Of a stretch of 24,426 bases of DNA, positions 13,733 to 21,334 are shown one piece after another; the stretch's first letter is position 1, and every line of letters begins with the position of its first letter. The stretch spans positions 1 through 24,426 of the forward strand of contig CANPZT010000008.1 of assembly GCA_947589135.1 (NCBI GenBank). Reading direction: 5' to 3'. Position numbers and translations under genes: made by a program. This stretch comes from an uncultured Clostridia bacterium. GTDB taxonomy: Bacteria > Bacillota > Clostridia > TANB77 > CAG-508. The notes under the pieces were generated by a model. The model saw only the letters and a program-made list of their open reading frames with translations, made no database searches and had not been told where the DNA came from.

Positions 13733-14692
13733 TTAAATCTTAACACTTTTGGGTTTAGAAATTTTTGGAGTAACTTCAAATTTTATTTCAAAACAAGGAA
13801 ATTCATATAATTCGTTCTTATCTAAACAATCTAAATAAATATCTAATTCATCTAAATTTCTGCATGCTGCAATTATAATAGGATTTAATTCATATTTAAA
13901 CATTAATTCTAATGCTAAATCTAAAGCTTTTGATATAGAGCCTTTTTCTTTTTGCCTAATTAATTGAAAAGCTTCTCTAAATCTTGCAATAGACGAATTT
14001 TTAAATTTATTTAAAGGTAAAATATATATATCATTAACCACATCTTGTAATGTTTTATATTTATCTTTTGATGCCTTATAAATTTCTTCAATTTTATTAT
14101 AAAAATAAGGTAAATAAGCTTTTTGATCTTTTTCAGAGATTAATAATACTGAATTATCTGTATGATTTATTTCAATATTATTTTTTGCATCAAATTTTAA
14201 GTCAAAATTATGGATAGTATTTTTTGAATTTTTAGTTTTTTTAATATATTTTGGAAAAAGTTCTAAAGCAGAAGATAATATAGATGTTATTGAATTTTCA
14301 AAATCAAAGATTTGACGATATAACTGGTCGCTTTTTTTATTATATTCAATTAATTCAGCTTTTATTTCGTTATAATTATCATCCATATCTCTATCATGTA
14401 GAGCTATAATATTTGTTAAGCTGTTTTGTAAAAATTGTGCCAGAGAAGAAATTTGTTCTAGTTCTTCAAATGAATTTTTTAAAGAATGATTAATTGAATA
14501 AAAATCTTCTAATTTATTTTTATTTAATGTACTTGCGTTGTCAATCAAATTAGTAGTAATAATATCTAAATTATTTCGCTTAGCTTCATATAAAGCAATA
14601 ATTTGATTTAATCTATTTGTCTCTGATTGTATACTTGCTATTAAATTATTTTCAATGAATTCATCTAAGGATTCAAAACTATAAAAAAGCAT
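13733..14692 (-). CDS. Unknown protein, helical N-terminus, possible surface-locus partner
   Basis: 319 aa from ATG 14692, which has GGAGGA at ideal spacing; the earlier in-frame ATG (14704) overlaps that site. I do not recognise the family. The N-terminal part (about 1-165) is long amphipathic helix, probably coiled coil. A second domain follows (about 175-319) with a hydrophobic core SVLLISEKDQKAYLPYFY, IARFREAFQLIRQKEKGS, ALDLALELMFKYELNPIIIAA and ending EFPCFEIKFEVTP. There is no signal peptide or membrane helix, so it is likely cytoplasmic. It is divergent from the SipW-type peptidase and upstream of the sortase, but no function can be given. Confidence 0.85.
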   Translation of the reverse strand: MLFYSFESLDEFIENNLIASIQSETNRLNQIIALYEAKRNNLDIITTNLIDNASTLNKNKLEDFYSINHSLKNSFEELEQISSLAQFLQNSLTNIIALHDRDMDDNYNEIKAELIEYNKKSDQLYRQIFDFENSITSILSSALELFPKYIKKTKNSKNTIHNFDLKFDAKNNIEINHTDNSVLLISEKDQKAYLPYFYNKIEEIYKASKDKYKTLQDVVNDIYILPLNKFKNSSIARFREAFQLIRQKEKGSISKALDLALELMFKYELNPIIIAACRNLDELDIYLDCLDKNELYEFPCFEIKFEVTPKISKPKSVKI

Positions 14693-14723
14693 AATATCCT
14701 CCATTTTTCTTTTGTCTATTTCT

Positions 14724-14753
14724 ATTATAGCATGTGAAAATAGAGAATGTAAA
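14724..14753 (-). promoter_or_regulatory. Promoter of the unknown coiled-coil gene
   Basis: On the minus strand TTTACA (14753-14748), 18-base spacer, TATAAT (14729-14724), 32 bases before the start. Confidence 0.6.
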
Positions 14754-14764
14754 TAATAAAAATA

Positions 14765-14780
14765 TTACATTTTTATTACA
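14765..14780. promoter_or_regulatory. Two TGTAAT direct repeats at 11-bp spacing (minus strand)
   Basis: TTACAT starts at 14765 and 14776 on the plus strand, i.e. TGTAA on the minus strand with exact 11-bp spacing, 11 bases upstream of the -35 box of the unknown gene. It is the same motif and spacing as at 12085-12112. It also lies just before the SipW-type promoter. Confidence 0.4.
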
Positions 14781-14793
14781 TTATTTTAGTATA

Positions 14794-14822
14794 TTGTATG
14801 AAAATATAAATTATGGTAAAAT
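14794..14822 (+). promoter_or_regulatory. Promoter of the SipW-type signal peptidase gene
   Basis: TTGTAT (14794-14799), 17-base spacer, TAAAAT (14817-14822). Confidence 0.6.
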
Positions 14823-14855
14823 AAATTTAATATACAGAAGATAAGGAGCCAAAAT

Positions 14856-15446
14856 ATGTATAAAGTTCATGATTATAAAGAAGATAGCAGAAAAATTAAT
14901 AAAATAAAAAAAAGTATTAGTATCATTTTATATATCATTATTATACCAATATTAATAGTTAATTTAACATTAATTATAAAATCATTTATACAACCCAATA
15001 AAATACCAGATTTTTTTGGATATAAAAATTTTATAATTGTTTCAAAAAGTATGGAACCGACCATTATGGTTGGAGATGCTATTTTTATGAAAGATGTAGA
15101 TGAGAGTGAAATATATATAAATGATATTATTTCTTTCCATGATGGACAAGATATTAATACACACAGAGTAATAGCAATTTCAGAAGAAAATGGAATAAAA
15201 TATTATACAACAAAAGGAGATAATAATAAAAAAGAAGATAAAAATAAAGTTACTTATAAAGATATAGAAGGAAAATATGAATTTAAAATAAGTAACTTTG
15301 GAATTGTTGTTGGAATTCTACAAAGTAAAATAACATTATTAATTTTAGTAATTATAATTATAGTAAATATTTATTCTAATAAACAACTACAAAAAAAGAG
15401 AGAGGAAAGAAGAAAAAAGAGAAAACAATATGAGCAATCACATTAA
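14856..15446 (+). CDS. Signal peptidase I, SipW/ER type (Ser-His)
   Basis: 196 aa. A cytoplasmic tail, membrane helix (about 20-44), catalytic domain and a second membrane helix (about 150-172) with a very basic C-terminal end. The catalytic Ser65 lies in SKSMEPTI, and the general base is His103 in NTHRV, not Lys, as in the archaeal/ER/SipW group; TKGDNN follows (about 118-124). SipW in Bacillus processes the biofilm proteins TasA and TapA. Here the neighbours (LPKTG protein, sortase) suggest a dedicated surface-export role. AAGGAGCC precedes the ATG. The stop overlaps the convergent tetR-type gene by 4 bases. Confidence 0.93.
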   Translation: MYKVHDYKEDSRKINKIKKSISIILYIIIIPILIVNLTLIIKSFIQPNKIPDFFGYKNFIIVSKSMEPTIMVGDAIFMKDVDESEIYINDIISFHDGQDINTHRVIAISEENGIKYYTTKGDNNKKEDKNKVTYKDIEGKYEFKISNFGIVVGILQSKITLLILVIIIIVNIYSNKQLQKKREERRKKRKQYEQSH

Positions 15447-16006
15447 CTATGTGGTGTATCAAAAATAAGAGAGATAATATAATTGCATAGTTCTTCTTCT
15501 GTTATTTTACTATTAGTTGTTAACCAAAATATAATGGTATTAATAACCGCTCCTGAATAATATTGAGCAATAATTGATATGGGTATTTTATGAGAAATAT
15601 CCATATTTTCTTCTTTTTCTAGCATATCTGTAATATAAGAAACACATGCATTCATAAAAATATTAATAACACCACTATATGAATTCTTTTTTAAGATACA
15701 TTTGAAAAATTTTTTATTTTCACTTACATATTTTAAAAGATTGACAATTAAATTTGTATAAAATTCTTTAATATTAGAATATGTTGAATTTCCTATTTTA
15801 TCTGTTAATTCTTTTTCAATATCTTGAATGCAATATTCTAATAGTTCATATTTATCAGAAAAATGGCTATAAAATGTAGTTCTATGAACCATAGCAGCAT
15901 TACATAGATCATTTACTTTTATTTCTTCAAAAGACTTCTTAGCTAAAAGCTCAAATAAAGCATTTTTTAATAATAAATAAGTTCTTTTTACTCTTAAATC
16001 ATTCAT
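15443..16006 (-). CDS. TetR/AcrR-family transcriptional regulator
   Basis: 187 aa from the ATG at 16006, which has AGGTGA 5 bases upstream; a GTG three codons earlier overlaps that site and is less likely. The N-terminal HTH is FEEIKVNDLCNAA, with the YSHFSDKYELLEY end typical of TetR proteins; the C-terminal half is a helical ligand/dimer domain of the TetR_C_8 style. It is divergent from the YhgE/Pip-type gene, and the pair is common in Firmicutes: the repressor holds the transporter off until a membrane-active compound binds. Mirrored operators at 16030-16121 overlap its own promoter, so it should also repress itself. Confidence 0.92.
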   Translation of the reverse strand: MNDLRVKRTYLLLKNALFELLAKKSFEEIKVNDLCNAAMVHRTTFYSHFSDKYELLEYCIQDIEKELTDKIGNSTYSNIKEFYTNLIVNLLKYVSENKKFFKCILKKNSYSGVINIFMNACVSYITDMLEKEENMDISHKIPISIIAQYYSGAVINTIIFWLTTNSKITEEELCNYIISLIFDTPHS

Positions 16007-16023
16007 TTTTATCACCTAATATT

Positions 16024-16052
16024 ATTTTACAACTTTTCTATACAAATGTAAA
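16024..16052 (-). promoter_or_regulatory. Promoter of the tetR-type gene
   Basis: On the minus strand TTTACA (16052-16047), 17-base spacer, TAAAAT (16029-16024). The left operator covers the -35 box and spacer. Confidence 0.65.
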
Positions 16053-16121
16053 GATAATCTACAAATGTATATACAAAAATAAAAAAATGTAGGTTATCTT
16101 TACAAAAGTATAAAAATGTTG
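16030..16121. promoter_or_regulatory. Mirrored TetR operators in the divergent promoter region
   Basis: Arms 16030-16063 and 16088-16121 are an inverted repeat at most positions over 34 bases. Each holds GTAAAGATAATCTAC or its partner GTAGGTTATCTTTAC, itself a partial palindrome of TetR-site size. The right copy abuts the -35 box of the transporter promoter and the left copy overlaps the repressor promoter, so one protein can control both. Confidence 0.75.
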
Positions 16122-16149
16122 TTGCATATTTGGAAAAAAATTCTATAAT
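16122..16149 (+). promoter_or_regulatory. Promoter of the YhgE/Pip-type gene
   Basis: TTGCAT (16122-16127), 16-base spacer, TATAAT (16144-16149), directly after the right operator. Confidence 0.65.
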
Positions 16150-16194
16150 TATTTATTAGTGATTAAAATTAATAAAAATATTAGGAGGTTTAAA

Positions 16195-18234
16195 ATGGAT
16201 AAGAAAAAAATAATGAAAGTAGTTATTATAATAGCAGTTATTATTATTCCAGTATTATATAGCTTTTTCTATTTAAAAGCATTTTGGGATCCATATGGAA
16301 ATTTACATGACATGAAAATTGCTATTGTAAATCTAGATGAAGGTGAGGAAGAAGAAAATTTAGGTAATGAATTAGTAGACAAGTTAAAAGAAAAAGACGT
16401 AATGACACTTGACATACTTAATAATAGTGATGAAGCACAAGAAGGTTTAGTTAACCAAGAATATTATGCAACAATTACTATTCCTAAAAATTTTACAAAA
16501 GATTTAAATGGTGCAGAAAATATTGATAGAAAAGTAACAACAATTACTTATTCACCAAACCAAAAGGATAATTACCTTGCATCACAAATTATTAATAAAG
16601 TTGTAACAACAATTGAAACTGAATTAAGAAGTGAAGTAAGTGAAAAGGTTGTAGCAAAATTAACAGATAAATTAGAAGAAGTACCAGATAAAATGGAAGA
16701 AATTTCAGATGGAGCAAAACAAATACAAGATGGAACTTCTCAATTAGAAAGTGGATTACAAGAATTAAGTGATGGAACATCTAATTTAAGTACAAATTAT
16801 GAAAAATTTGATAGTGGAATTGAAAGTGCTTATAATGGAAGTACAGAGCTTAGCAATGGATTAAATACATTAAATAATGGAGCTGAAAAAATTTATGCAG
16901 GAACAACAAAATTAGCAGAAGGAACACAAAATTTATCTAACTTAACACAAGGGGTAAGCACACTTTCAACAGGTGCAACTAAGTTAAATTCTGGAGTAAA
17001 TGCTTATGTTGATGGTGTAAACCAAGCAATATCTGATATTTCATCTAGTATATCTACAACAACAAAACAAATACAATCATTAGCAGGAAGCTTAAAAGCA
17101 TATGTAGCAACACATCCAGAAGCAATGCAAGATAAAAATTTTGCAAATGCAATGGGACAATTACAAAAAATGAATAATTCAAGCTCAAATAGTCAAGGTT
17201 TAGCAACTTTACAATCAAAAGGAACAGAATTGAAAAAAGGAGCAAGTGATTTAAATACAGGAATTAAGACATTGGCAAGTAGCACAAGCAGTTTAAATAC
17301 ATTATCTTCTAGTGTACAAACATTAAATTCTGGAATGTTAGAATTAAAACAAGGAATTACTAGTGCAAAAACAGGAAGTGAAACATTACAAGCAGGACTT
17401 AACGAATTAAATGCAAATTCTAAAATAATAAAAACAGGAGCAAACCAATTAAATGATGGAGCAAAACAAGCACTAGCAGGTAGCCAAACATTATTAAGTG
17501 GAGTAAATACATTTAATACAGAAATTAATAATGGAATACAAGATACAAAAGAACAATTAAAAAACTTAGACGGATTAGCTGAATACACAGCAAACCCTAT
17601 AAAAATTGAAGAAACAGATTATGCACAAGTAGATTCTTATGGAGTAGGATTTGCACCATATTTCATGTCTATATCATTATGGGTAGGAGCATTAATTATG
17701 ATGATTGTATTCTACTATGATCCAGAAGATAGATTTAAGTTATTAGGTAGAAATGCAAAAAATAAATACTTGCGTTCAGGGATATACTTTGTAATTGCAG
17801 TAGTACAAGGAATTGTTTTAGGATTTATACTAAAATTAGGATTAGGATTTAGCGTAACAAATATGGCATTATATTATGCGTCATGTGTTTTAACATCAAT
17901 AGTATTCTTCAGTATATTACAATTCTTAGTAATAAAATTAGGAGATGTAGGAAAATTCTTAGGAATCTTATTCTTAGTATTACAATTAGCAGCAAGTGGG
18001 GGAACATTCCCAATAGAAACTGTACCAAGTTTCTTCCAAGCTATTTATAAATTCATGCCAATGAATTATACAATTAGATTAATGAAAGAAGCTTTAATTA
18101 AAGTAGATACTGGTATGGTAGCATCTAATGTAGGGATTTTAATTGGAATATCTGTTGTATTTATAGCAATAACATTAATAGTTGATTATATAAAAACAAA
18201 TTACATTGACAAAAAGAAAGATACAAATGAATGA
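16195..18234 (+). CDS. YhgE/Pip-family membrane protein (ABC-2-like, efflux/secretion)
   Basis: 679 aa from ATG 16195, preceded by TAGGAGGT; an upstream in-frame GTG lacks a site. A membrane helix (about 5-25, VVIIIAVIIIPVLYSFFYLKAFWDP) begins the YhgE/Pip N-terminus with the GNLHDMKIAIVNLDEG block. A long extracytoplasmic helical region follows (about 165-460) with degenerate heptad-like repeats such as LESGLQELSDGTSNLS and GANQLNDGAKQA. At the C-terminus are five membrane helices related to ABC-2 permeases. In other Firmicutes the family includes phage-receptor proteins and exporters under TetR control. No ATPase is encoded nearby. Substrate unknown. Confidence 0.9.
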   Translation: MDKKKIMKVVIIIAVIIIPVLYSFFYLKAFWDPYGNLHDMKIAIVNLDEGEEEENLGNELVDKLKEKDVMTLDILNNSDEAQEGLVNQEYYATITIPKNFTKDLNGAENIDRKVTTITYSPNQKDNYLASQIINKVVTTIETELRSEVSEKVVAKLTDKLEEVPDKMEEISDGAKQIQDGTSQLESGLQELSDGTSNLSTNYEKFDSGIESAYNGSTELSNGLNTLNNGAEKIYAGTTKLAEGTQNLSNLTQGVSTLSTGATKLNSGVNAYVDGVNQAISDISSSISTTTKQIQSLAGSLKAYVATHPEAMQDKNFANAMGQLQKMNNSSSNSQGLATLQSKGTELKKGASDLNTGIKTLASSTSSLNTLSSSVQTLNSGMLELKQGITSAKTGSETLQAGLNELNANSKIIKTGANQLNDGAKQALAGSQTLLSGVNTFNTEINNGIQDTKEQLKNLDGLAEYTANPIKIEETDYAQVDSYGVGFAPYFMSISLWVGALIMMIVFYYDPEDRFKLLGRNAKNKYLRSGIYFVIAVVQGIVLGFILKLGLGFSVTNMALYYASCVLTSIVFFSILQFLVIKLGDVGKFLGILFLVLQLAASGGTFPIETVPSFFQAIYKFMPMNYTIRLMKEALIKVDTGMVASNVGILIGISVVFIAITLIVDYIKTNYIDKKKDTNE

Positions 18235-18316
18235 TAATTAGTTATTATATAATAATTAGATGGCAAATACTAAAATATTAAATAATTATAAAAAACAATA
18301 ATTAAAATAATTTAAT

Positions 18317-18369
18317 AAAACCTCTTAAAGCGAATATACTTTATAGTATTAAGTTTTAGGAGGTTTTTT
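18317..18369 (+). promoter_or_regulatory. Hairpin burying the sod ribosome binding site
   Basis: Arms 18317-18331 and 18353-18367 pair over 15 bases (two G-T pairs), with a second hairpin ATACT/AGTAT in the loop. The 3' arm contains the GGAGG site of the superoxide dismutase gene and is followed at once by TTTTTT and ATG. The structure could act as an intrinsic terminator with the T run, as a lock on translation, or as both. Confidence 0.7.
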
Positions 18370-18951
18370 ATGTTAAAAATGATTGATTTACCATATCCAC
18401 TAAATTCATTAGAACCATATTATTCAAAAGAAACTTTAGATTTACATTATAATATTTTATATAAAGGATATGTAGATAACACTAATCAAACACAAGAAAA
18501 ATTAAAAAAAGCAAGAGATACAGGAGATTTTTCAAATATTAAATGTTTAGAAAAGAATTTAAGTTTTTTTGGATCAGGTGCTATATTACATGAGTTATTT
18601 TTCTTGAATATGGGGATTCCAATTCCAACAGAGCCAAGCATAAAACTAATGCAGCAAATTGTTAAAGATTTTGGAAATTATGAAAAGTTTAAAAATCAAT
18701 TTACAGAGGCAAGTAAAGCTGTTGAAGCATCTGGTTGGTGCTTATTAGTATGGGTTCCAAAATGGAGTAAGCTTGAAATTTTACAATGCGAAAAACATCA
18801 AAATTTAACTTTGTGGGGTTGTAAACCTCTTCTTGTATTAGATATGTGGGAACATTCATATTATTTACAATATCATACCAATAGAGCAGATTACATTAGT
18901 GCTTTTTGGAATATTATAAACTGGAATGAAGTAAATAAGAGATTTACTTAA
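18370..18951 (+). CDS. Divergent Fe/Mn superoxide dismutase
   Basis: 193 aa, family length. The four metal ligands are present: His26, His74, Asp158 and His162 in LDMWEHSYYLQY. Tyr34 is kept, and Gln144 (HQNLTLWG) lies where manganese-type enzymes have their second-sphere Gln. The usual HHxKHH pattern is reduced to LHYNILYKGYV, so the conserved second His (about position 30) is missing, and the GGHxNH block reads GSGAILHELFF. It probably still binds metal and dismutates superoxide, but activity needs testing. In spore formers such enzymes can be spore-coat associated. ATG 18370 is set by GGAGG 6 bases upstream, which is locked in a hairpin. Confidence 0.9.
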   Translation: MLKMIDLPYPLNSLEPYYSKETLDLHYNILYKGYVDNTNQTQEKLKKARDTGDFSNIKCLEKNLSFFGSGAILHELFFLNMGIPIPTEPSIKLMQQIVKDFGNYEKFKNQFTEASKAVEASGWCLLVWVPKWSKLEILQCEKHQNLTLWGCKPLLVLDMWEHSYYLQYHTNRADYISAFWNIINWNEVNKRFT

Positions 18952-19020
18952 ATAAATTTTTAATTATTATTGTTTTATCTCCTTTTTTTGACAAATAATT
19001 CTCAAAAATTCCTAAAAATT

Positions 19021-19029
19021 CATATTATA
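19021..19029 (+). promoter_or_regulatory. Possible SigK -10 box of spoVFB
   Basis: CATATTATA fits CATAnnnTA. No AC -35 at the right place. Weak in AT-rich DNA; noted because Bacillus spoVF is SigK-dependent. Confidence 0.2.
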
Positions 19030-19064
19030 TATAAATGAAATATGAAAGGAGGAATTGATGAATT

Positions 19065-19644
19065 TTGGATGTAAAAGGTAAGAAAATAGGATTTGTATTA
19101 ACAGGTTCATTTTGTACATTTAAAAAGGTAATACCTAAAATAAAAGAGTTAATAAAATTAGAAGCAGAAGTTATTCCAATTATGTCATACAATAGTTATA
19201 ATCTAGATACAAAGTTTGGAAAAGCAGAGGATTTTATTAATGAAATAGAAGAAATTACAGGCAATAAAATTATCCATACAATTCAAGATGCAGAACCAAT
19301 TGGCCCAAAAAAGTTAACAGATATTATGGTAATTGCACCTTGTTCACGGAAACACAATGGCAAAACTTGCTTGTGATATTATAGATACACCAGCCTTAAT
19401 GGCTGCAAAATCACATTTGCGTAATGGATTTCCATTAGTAATTGCACCATCAACAAACAATGGATTAAGTGGAAATGCAGAAAACATAGGAAAACTACTA
19501 AATAGAAGAAACTATTATTTTGTACCATTTAAACAAGATAATCCAATAACAAAGCCAAGATCTGTTGTTTTTGATGCGGAATATATTATAAAAACAATAC
19601 AATATGCATTAGAGGGAGAACAAATTAGTCCAATTTTACTATAA
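19065..19644 (+). pseudogene. spoVFB: spoVFB (dpaB), dipicolinate synthase subunit B, frameshifted
   Basis: The first frame reads DVKGKKIGFVLTGSFCTFKKV and so on to DIMVIAPCS, the SpoVFB flavoprotein fold; the second continues GNTMAKLACDIIDTPALMAAKSHLRNG and ends ALEGEQISPILL, the normal C-terminus. The frames join where the family has PC(S/T)GNTMAKLA: one extra C near 19347 breaks it. The start is also odd: the well-spaced ATG (19058) behind AAAGGAGG is out of frame, and TTG 19065 is the first in-frame start, 12 bases from the site; dropping one T of TTTT would make ATG AAT TTG in frame. SpoVFB works with SpoVFA to make dipicolinic acid, the main spore-core chelate. spoVFA is not next door. 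Sequencing error, real decay or recoding are all open. Confidence 0.9.
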
Positions 19645-19645
19645 A

Positions 19646-19724
19646 TGCCAAAAGTTGCCAGGAGTTCCGGGTTTAAATGGCAAGCCCTTGCCATTTAAAC
19701 CCGGAACTCCTGGCATTCTTGGCA
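19646..19724. repeat. Long perfect palindrome between convergent genes
   Basis: Arms 19656-19684 and 19687-19715 are a perfect 29-bp inverted repeat with a CC loop, much richer in G and C than its surroundings; TGCCAA/TTGGCA flanks extend the stem imperfectly. It separates spoVFB from the convergent kinase gene. T-rich DNA follows to the right (CATTTTTAATTTT), so it may end plus-strand transcripts. It could also be a REP-like mobile palindrome. Confidence 0.85.
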
Positions 19725-19730
19725 TCATTT

Positions 19731-21212
19731 TTAATTTTCAATTATTAAATCTTTTCGTTTATTAACATTTTTTATTTTTTCTGAACGATAAGAACTAATC
19801 TTATATTCATTTTTATTATTAAATATTATTGCAATAAATTTTGTATAATTTTCTTTTGATGGAGGATTAATTTCATTAATTATAATACTTGCTTGACATT
19901 TTGATAACGTATCAAATGTATTTAGAAATCCAATACCACTACCATCATCATCTAAATGTGTTGAACTAGGTTTTTCTCCTAAATTTATTAAAGTATCTAT
20001 TTCAAATTCAATACCAGAATCATATACATATATACCATAATAGCCATCTATCATTCCTAATTTTACTAAAATACTACGATTGATATTATCAGAATGATTG
20101 ATTGCAATAATAGCATTTTTAATATGGTCTGCAAGTAAAATTTCTAAATCATTTTTGTCTATATAATTATTAATCATATGATAAATATTTCCATTTAATT
20201 TTATTTCAAAGTCAATATTATTTTTAGTACATTCATCTTGCATAAAAGAAAGCATATCATCTATTTGTTCAATATCTGTTTTAGGAAGTTCAGTAGTATT
20301 AACATTATTGAAACATTGATTAGATAATTCTTTTACTTTATTGCTTATGTCTAATTCAGGAGATATTTCATTATTTAGCATTAATTGATTTAGTTTATGT
20401 TCTAGTGATTTTTGTTTGTGTGCAATTGAATGACTTATTTTGCTAAAGTTAAGATTTTCTGCTTCTAATTTTTCGATTTCTTTGTTTTTATTTTCTAATT
20501 CTGTTTTTGTTTCTTCTAACTCGGATACAAGTAGTTTGTGTTTATAGTATGTGACAAATGCTTTGCGAATAGTTATAAACATTATGATAGAGAAAGCTAT
20601 AAAACTAAAAAATAGTTTTCTTCGAAGAAATATATTTAAATTTGATAATATGTTATATGCAAGAAGTATTATTACACTGATATCTAATATAATTAAATCA
20701 ATAAAATCGTTTTTAGTTCTATTATTAAAAAATGAAAAACCATATTTAAATCGTTTAATTTTAAAAAGTGATAATAATAAAAATGAATGTATAATTATCA
20801 TTATTAACAAACTTATGTAATCGTTATTAATATGTAGAATTATATTAGGAATAAAACTTATTATGATGGTAATAAAAAATATTACATAATTAATACTTAA
20901 TGAAATTAGAACAACTAATAATGTATTTGCTAATGTGACATTATCATTATTATTGACTATGTAATATATAATACTAGTCAATAGCATAATTAAAAATATT
21001 ATGCTTGTATAAGAATCAGTTTTATACTTTATAATTGTGCATATAATCGATGTGCTAAAAATAAGTATAATTAAAATTATTTTTCGTAAAATATTAATAT
21101 TTTTATTATTTAAAATTTTGAAGAAAGTATAACAAGTAGAGATACTTAAAAAGAATATTTTTATAATATAAGTTACAATACTAATATCATTATTATTAAG
21201 AGTAAAATTCAT
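19731..21212 (-). CDS. AgrC-like sensor histidine kinase (GHKL)
   Basis: 493 aa from the ATG at 21212, which has GGTGA 6 bases upstream; an ATG four codons earlier has no good site. The N-terminal half has about seven membrane helices, as in AgrC-type peptide sensors. A coiled-coil linker (about 225-255) is followed by a dimer/phosphoacceptor region NFSKISHSIAHKQKSLEHKL, then a GHKL ATPase with N box DHIKNAIIAI, G1 VYDSGIEF and G2 GSGIGFLNTF. GHKL kinases of this shape usually pair with LytTR regulators and sense cyclic or short peptides; here the neighbour has a Spo0A-type output instead. A 14-codon ORF lies 122 bases upstream. Confidence 0.9.
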   Translation of the reverse strand: MNFTLNNNDISIVTYIIKIFFLSISTCYTFFKILNNKNINILRKIILIILIFSTSIICTIIKYKTDSYTSIIFLIMLLTSIIYYIVNNNDNVTLANTLLVVLISLSINYVIFFITIIISFIPNIILHINNDYISLLIMIIIHSFLLLSLFKIKRFKYGFSFFNNRTKNDFIDLIILDISVIILLAYNILSNLNIFLRRKLFFSFIAFSIIMFITIRKAFVTYYKHKLLVSELEETKTELENKNKEIEKLEAENLNFSKISHSIAHKQKSLEHKLNQLMLNNEISPELDISNKVKELSNQCFNNVNTTELPKTDIEQIDDMLSFMQDECTKNNIDFEIKLNGNIYHMINNYIDKNDLEILLADHIKNAIIAINHSDNINRSILVKLGMIDGYYGIYVYDSGIEFEIDTLINLGEKPSSTHLDDDGSGIGFLNTFDTLSKCQASIIINEINPPSKENYTKFIAIIFNNKNEYKISSYRSEKIKNVNKRKDLIIEN

Positions 21213-21245
21213 ATTATTCACCATCCATTATAACTATTATAAAAG

Positions 21246-21274
21246 ATTATAATATAAAACAAGAAGATTATCAA
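21246..21274 (-). promoter_or_regulatory. Promoter of the kinase gene, inside the peptide's terminator
   Basis: On the minus strand TTGATA (21274-21269), 17-base spacer, TATAAT (21251-21246). The -35 box is part of the terminator stem of the micropeptide, so the two functions share bases. Confidence 0.6.
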
Positions 21275-21314
21275 TATAAGATATACTTAAATTAATTGAT
21301 AATCTTCTTGTTTT
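21256..21314 (-). terminator. Terminator of the 14-aa peptide ORF
   Basis: Perfect 20-bp stem (21256-21275 with 21295-21314), 19-base loop, T-rich end on both strands. It starts 20 bases after the micropeptide stop. Confidence 0.8.
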
Positions 21315-21334
21315 AATAATGTAATATTAAATTT

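Noticed and set aside
14873..15064. Minus-strand ORF in the SipW-type gene
   Set aside because: Reverse of the membrane-helix coding stretch; no ribosome binding site.
16592..17588. Open frames antisense to the YhgE/Pip-type gene
   Set aside because: Mirror of the repetitive helical region; no start signals or family match.
19333..19360. Independent start of a second gene at the spoVFB frame join
   Set aside because: The second frame begins in the middle of a conserved SpoVFB motif and has no ribosome binding site, so it is the rest of the same gene.
20551..20820. Plus-strand ORF inside the kinase gene
   Set aside because: It lies over the membrane and linker region of a well-supported minus-strand gene and lacks a ribosome binding site.
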